Positions 62,101 to 64,000 of a stretch of 64,000 nt of DNA are shown here, piece after piece. The position numbers and the translations under genes were made by a program. The stretch spans positions 1 through 64,000 of the forward strand of contig JARLJW010000008.1 in the NCBI GenBank assembly GCA_031290985.1. Reading direction: 5' to 3'. Numbering within the stretch: position 1 is the stretch's first letter; every line of letters begins with the position of its first letter. This stretch comes from Verrucomicrobiia bacterium (GTDB lineage Bacteria; Verrucomicrobiota; Verrucomicrobiia; Limisphaerales; UBA11358). Below the pieces are notes generated by a model. The model worked only from the letters and a program-made list of their open reading frames with translations, ran no database searches and was not told the origin of the DNA.

Positions 62101-62112
62101 CCCGCGCCCTGA
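53158..62112 (+). CDS. Giant secreted multidomain protein: three LamG, IPT/TIG, FG-GAP/VCBS block, Ig-like repeats, PPC-like domain, two RCC1-like blocks
   Basis: Signal peptide MKQLSTIVPRFIAVAFAIATALAAAPAQA; LamG at ~53250, ~54200, ~56330; DLDGDGKPDVIVAD-type repeats ~55160-56310; LALRANGTVVAWGSGTGTN-type repeats ~58735-59530 and ~60070-60920. Confidence 0.9.
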   Translation: MKQLSTIVPRFIAVAFAIATALAAAPAQASCTPPPAGIIAWWQAESNALDIIGGNNGSVPAGVTFGPGEVGQAFNFAGNANITVPNQPTLNPTNQLTVECWIYPRARAAFTWPQDVVTKDGECVNRQYILGIDNNNSQGTGAGIFESTVWLGSGAVPVSGATVVQTNTWYHVAVTYDGALLKLYVNGAVDGQVAVTGPIVTGSEPVRLGGGAPSGCTPYFFNGMLDEPAIYNRALASNEIAAIYLAGSAGKCTPAATGPVITFQPTNLTVVAGSTATFSVTATGTAPLAYQWSLNNTNLPGATNATLLVPNVQLSQNGSFYSVLVSNPANFVVSSNAFLTVSSPAPPPSCTPPPAGIVGWWPAENNVTDIIGGDNGVLSASGATFAAGEVGKGFRLDGTNGYVQIPDSAALRPTNVTVEAWVWLDPAVTGSAGEYIIFKRNTRTSLYEGYSLAQYMGHFQFSATRNGNQVSANSTTVIQRGTWYHVAGTYDVNTLTVYVNGVAEASAVAGFALDYDTLPVYFGTSGEPAPNRGMLTGVIDEPSIYNRALASNEIAAIYLAGAAGKCTSVPVASAVPAIYNFAPAAGFNGTVVTLSGTNFSSTLAANIVYFGAVRATVTAASPASLTVTVPTGATYAPITVTVGGLQACSSQSFEPTYAGSGSNITTSSFAPSFNLSTPGGPGQTVIADLDGDGKPDVIVADVYNNTISIFRNISTNGTLSANSFAPPVNLPATAGSYSPSVIAVADVDGDGKLDIIATESGDNLVSVYRNTSTPGNLSSNSFAARVDFPTGVQPQGVVVRDLDGDGRPDMVVPNSGDGTVSLLQNIGAPGTLTTYSFAPKIDIATGAGADRVAVGDLNGDGRPDLAVANGNAGTVSVLQNIITSPGSFTAGSFAPKIDLAVPSGAIQVTILDVDGDGKPDLAVTAYLPQTFSLIQNLSTGGNLTSNSFAPRIDYPLNGRGHTIAVGDINGDGKPDLIVDTELNSLLNIFQNVSTPGTLNNNSLASQVELATGWNAWGVSVGDLDGDGRPDLIFANSYDSTLQIYQNQMPFATPPPPPPACTPVPAGIVGWWQGEGNPNDLISSNNATLFGGATYAAGEVGQGFRLDGTNGYVQIPDSAALKPANVTVEAWVWLDPAINTTTNQRTECIIFKKNSWDFLFEGYELVKESLPNGDGTYTDHFSFVITSSGNQIITHSTTAVQRGKWYHVAGTYDGTTQTLVVNGVAEASAYAGFALDYGTRPVFLGTSGQPAPYQSMFAGIIDEASIYNRALTTNELAAIYLAGSAGKCYSPVAPMITAQPTNLTVTVNNTAVFNVTAQGTSPLYYQWSYNGTNILGATNSSLTLNNISPAFAGNYSVLVSNFVGTVTSSNATLTVLVPAVPPSILAQTPSQIVLLGSAATFTVTAGGSAPLSYFWERNNVPIPGATNASYTLPGAQLADSGSKFSCLVTNAYGFAASTNATLKVIDTVSNDLCSGAVVITSYSYTNVQSTVKASSYGDPLPDCIDGFGNGVWYQFTPPVSGLLLADTLGSDFDTGLAVYTGSCGSFTEVACNDDYDGVTSALSLPTTAGTTYYLLIGGYDGHVGNLVFHLNYQTPPAFDVQPTNISVVVSSNATFTTAISGTQPISAQWYFNNTPLVDGGRISGSTNPVLNIVNVNPNDGGNYFIIASNFLGVTTSSVAVLTPVILPPVILVPPVSQSIVTGANVTFTTVVYGTPPYTYQWSLNGNPLADDGVRIFGSSTGSLTVSNLTTADAGSYSLTATNVSGSASASATLVVMVPPVITVPPVGRSVPPGLPTIFNASVAGIPTPVYQWQLSGTNLPGATGSSYTNPAVGINDLGYYQVIASNVVGSVTSSVAQLTFGPVAAWGRNLNNECLPPPGLSNVVGVAGVNMASIAIHGDGSLAFWGGNSGTNAPASATNVVQLALTGGTGNYALRSDGTVVGWTGYPPPVLSNVVSVAAGNLFALALRTEGTVVGWGSGAASVVPAGLSRVVAISCGNTHSLALRSNGTVVTWGSGTGTNLPPGISNIVAIAAGFTHSLALRANGTVVAWGSGTGTNVPAGLTNVTAISTATMPYQSLDLALRANGTVVAWGDISFGETNPPAALSNLLSVAIAAVPNHGLALVNDGSPQILQPPVGLTAYTGRDVTFRGTAVGAAPLAYQWLLNGTNIPNATNTSLILSNIQLANAGNYQLLVSNSINTALSLPAPVTVISNSAPFFLSQTTVSATNIYQAGRVTFNSGTVLGSGPLRYQWFFSATNRNYVPVPAATNDTLTFDPALAVQTGNYYIAISNLVGGVTSAPVGIRVLFARAWGYQAVSNPPVNVTNCIALATGGGSASLNGHYLALGSDGKVTAWSSGSTFYGETNVSALSNSIVTAIAAGYQESLALKSDGTVYAWGYGGYGQTNPPVGLSGVTAISVGGYHDLALKADGTVVGWGDVLQAPNYGQATNNPAATNVVAIAAGQQHSLALRADGSVVAWGYGSDGSTLIPFGATNIVAIAAGNGFSAALRANGTVVEWGGLGNYPVPLNLSNVVAISGSGTHLTALKNDGTVVTWGYQYAGLASNNLPADLTNVVGLASGGDHDIALFGTRAPVFTVQPWNRAVIVSKSAYTTITLAAKCAGVQPVRYQWLLNGTNYPNATNDTLTLRNDGLGGPGQFPAGAYQLVASNAYGVTFSKPAKVTIVIPLGEAVDATNLVWTSTGSTPWYGQTNITHDGLDAARSGGIGGSQETILQTTLATNFSGFATFWWKVSSEQFFDTLEFRVNGTVQATISGEVDWTQASIPIPAGTNLLQWRYSKDASFDSGLDAGFVDQFAFVAGPPIITNQPNSVVVNAGANVTLSVAAVGAPQLKYQWWKDGNAVGGNSPVLAMNNVSRANAGNYCVTVTNLAGSVTSSTAAVRVVAPQLLGSPQLLPDGSLQLIATDANGGTLTDADLPNFEAQASSDLVNWTTLPDALSLTNGRLQLQDTSRTNFTTRFYRIIEHPAP

Positions 62113-62126
62113 TCTTACGCAACAAC

Positions 62127-62160
62127 AAGAAAGCCCCGCCGGCAACGGCGGGGCTTTCTT
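62127..62160 (+). terminator. Intrinsic terminator hairpin AAGAAAGCCCCGCC-GGCAAC-GGCGGGGCTTTCTT
   Basis: Perfect 14-bp inverted repeat ending in TTTCTT, 15 bp after stop of 53158-62112. Confidence 0.92.
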
Positions 62161-62178
62161 ATTTCAAGAAAGCGCCGC

Positions 62179-63579
62179 TTATCTCTTCGCCGCAAACCGC
62201 TGGAGCAGTTTCGCGTGGATGCCGCCAAAGCCGCCGTTGCTGAAGACCACCACCACGTCGCCGCCCTGCACGCACTTGCCCAGATGCGCCACGATGGCGT
62301 CAGCATCCGGCAGGTAGGCCGTCGGCTTGCCGGTCGCGCCGATGGCTTTCATCAGCTTCTCCGGGTCCAGCCGCTCTTCCGGCGCGAGCAGTTCCAGCCG
62401 GGCCACCTGCGCCACCACCACGCCGTCGGCGTCCACAAACGATTCCGCCAGCTCATCCTGAAAGACATTGCGCCGCGTGGTGTTGGTGCGCGGCTCGAAA
62501 ACCGCCCAGATTTTTTCGCGCGGATATTTCAGGCGCAACGCCCGCATCGTTTCCTTGATGGCCGTCGGGTGATGTCCAAAATCATCAATGACCGTCACCC
62601 CGCCCGCGATGCCCTTCACCTCCATGCGCCGCTTGATGCCCTTGAAGGTGTCGAACGCGCCCTGGATCTGCTTGTTGGACAGGCCGCAATGTTTCGCGCA
62701 GGCGACGACCGCCAGCGCGTTGCGGACGTTCAATTCCCCGACGAGGTTCAGATGAAATTTCGTGCTGGGAATCTCAAACTCCGTCGCCGTCGGCCCAAAC
62801 CGCAGGTTGAAGGCCCGCACCGCGTTATTTTCCCCAAGGCCGAATTTTTTCACCGGACAATGGGTCACGTTCAGCAACGGCGCCAGATTGGCGTCGTCCC
62901 CATTGCCCAGCAACAGCCCGTTGCGCGGCACCAGCCGGATGAAGTGCGAAAAGGTCTTCTTGATCGCCGCCAGGTTTTCAAAGATGTCCGCATGGTCAAA
63001 CTCCAGGTTGTTGATGATCGCAACCTCCGGCTGGTAATGGATGAACTTGCTGCGCTTGTCAAAAAAGGCCGTGTCATATTCATCGCCCTCGATGATGAAC
63101 CACTCGCTGTCCGTGAACCGCGCGCCCGCGGAAAAATTGTTCGGGATGCCGCCGATCAGGTAGCTCGGATTGAGCCCGGCATGCTCGAACACCCACGTCA
63201 GCAGCGAGGTCGTCGTGGTCTTGCCGTGCGTGCCGCTGACGACCAACGAGCGCTTGCCGCGGATGAAAAATTCGCGCAACAGGTCCGGCAGCGAGCAGTA
63301 ACGGAGCTTGTGATCGAGCACATATTCCGCCTCGGGATTGCCGCGCGAGATGGCGTTGCCAATGACGACCAGGTCGGGCTTGTGGGCGAGGTTGCGCTCG
63401 TCGTAGCCGTTCATCACGGCGATTTTTTTGGATGCGAGGAACGAAGCCATGGGCTCATAGACATTCTGGTCCGAGCCGGTGACGGAAAAACCCTTGTCAA
63501 GCAGCGCGCCGGCGGCGGAAGCCATCGCCGTGCCGCCGATGCCCGTGAAATGAACTGATTTGATTGCGGATGAAAACAT
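62179..63579 (-). CDS. mpl: UDP-N-acetylmuramate:L-alanyl-gamma-D-glutamyl-meso-diaminopimelate ligase (Mpl)
   Basis: VHFTGIGGTAMA, SGTHGKTTTTSLL, VIGNAISRGNPEAEY, EGDEYDTAFFDKRSKFIHY. Confidence 0.93.
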   Translation of the reverse strand: MFSSAIKSVHFTGIGGTAMASAAGALLDKGFSVTGSDQNVYEPMASFLASKKIAVMNGYDERNLAHKPDLVVIGNAISRGNPEAEYVLDHKLRYCSLPDLLREFFIRGKRSLVVSGTHGKTTTTSLLTWVFEHAGLNPSYLIGGIPNNFSAGARFTDSEWFIIEGDEYDTAFFDKRSKFIHYQPEVAIINNLEFDHADIFENLAAIKKTFSHFIRLVPRNGLLLGNGDDANLAPLLNVTHCPVKKFGLGENNAVRAFNLRFGPTATEFEIPSTKFHLNLVGELNVRNALAVVACAKHCGLSNKQIQGAFDTFKGIKRRMEVKGIAGGVTVIDDFGHHPTAIKETMRALRLKYPREKIWAVFEPRTNTTRRNVFQDELAESFVDADGVVVAQVARLELLAPEERLDPEKLMKAIGATGKPTAYLPDADAIVAHLGKCVQGGDVVVVFSNGGFGGIHAKLLQRFAAKR

Positions 63580-63702
63580 TGCGGCTTAAAAGATAAAACA
63601 TCGGCGGTGGCAGGGAAGAAAAATCCTGCCGGAAACGGGCCGCCCGGAAACGGGCCGCCGGTCGCCGACCCGGCGGGTTGGAGCTTGGGCCTTCCTCGGT
63701 GT

Positions 63703-63758
63703 TTGGATATTGGTCATTGGAAATTTTATCTCGTCATTGGGATATAGGAATTAGTCAT
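63703..63758. repeat. Heptanucleotide-period array TTGGATA TTGGTCA TTGGAAA TTTTATC TCGTCAT TGGGATA TAGGAAT TAGTCAT
   Basis: Eight consecutive 7-mers, overlapping the stop of the adjacent minus-strand ORF. Confidence 0.85.
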
Positions 63759-64000
63759 TGCCCCGGTGGCCGTGTGCCATGGTGGCCGTGCGCAAGCACT
63801 TCCCGCTCAAATTCCAGTCGTTGCTTAAGATGTTCACCGCGCCTCAGCGCCATCACATCATGGCAAAACTCCCGCATCCGGTCCCAAGCTGGCACTTTAT
63901 CATCCCCCAAGCCCTCCGCCGACTTCGCCGCCACCAAATATCGCGCCGTCAGCCACGTCGCCAACGTCTCCGTCATCGGCTCCTTCGCCGCCCCGGCCAA
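63755..64000 (-). CDS. Partial CDS (open at right edge), same apparent family as the left-edge ORF
   Basis: ARYLVAAKSAEGLGDDKVPAWDRMREFCHDVMALRRGEHLKQRLEFEREVL then repeat-derived tail AHGHHGTRPPGQ*. Confidence 0.55.
   Translation of the reverse strand: MAGAAKEPMTETLATWLTARYLVAAKSAEGLGDDKVPAWDRMREFCHDVMALRRGEHLKQRLEFEREVLAHGHHGTRPPGQ

Noticed and set aside
62215-63558. 447-aa plus-strand ORF
   Set aside because: Antisense shadow of mpl.

Overview
GC-rich 64 kb bacterial chromosomal window. Gene content suggests Verrucomicrobia (Pedosphaera/Limisphaerales-like), but this is inference and no search was run. Most of it is ordinary: a GH51 arabinofuranosidase, purine salvage (CNT transporter plus HPRT), an ExbB/ExbD-type transport set, a pectin cluster (GH28 plus a CE12-CE8 fusion), an mlaEFD-like operon, fucose isomerase, dispersed arginine genes (argB, argD, argF), hemB, a two-component system, two pseudopilins, a ~3,000-aa LamG/Ig/FG-GAP/RCC1 protein, and mpl. 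The unusual material lies in repeat-rich islands (about 1-1500, 34.7-38.8 kb and 63.7-64 kb). Both window edges carry a fragment of what looks like the same small protein family. In both, the gene runs directly into an 'ACGGCCACCGGGG' motif and then a degenerate 7-nt-period array (TTGGNNN / NNNCCAA). Copies of the motif plus 7-, 10- and 14-nt-period micro-arrays also fill 37.1-37.9 kb, near a frameshifted C-terminal remnant that resembles a REP-associated (IS200-like) transposase. Other non-obvious signals: a 26-codon relic of a GlcD-like gene 3' end on the far side of a 3 kb gene with three secretin-like repeats; two tRNA-3'-end-like fragments about 0.8 kb apart; several frameshifted pseudogenes; and a perfect 25-bp inverted repeat between convergent genes. 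I saw no rRNA, complete tRNA or CRISPR array.
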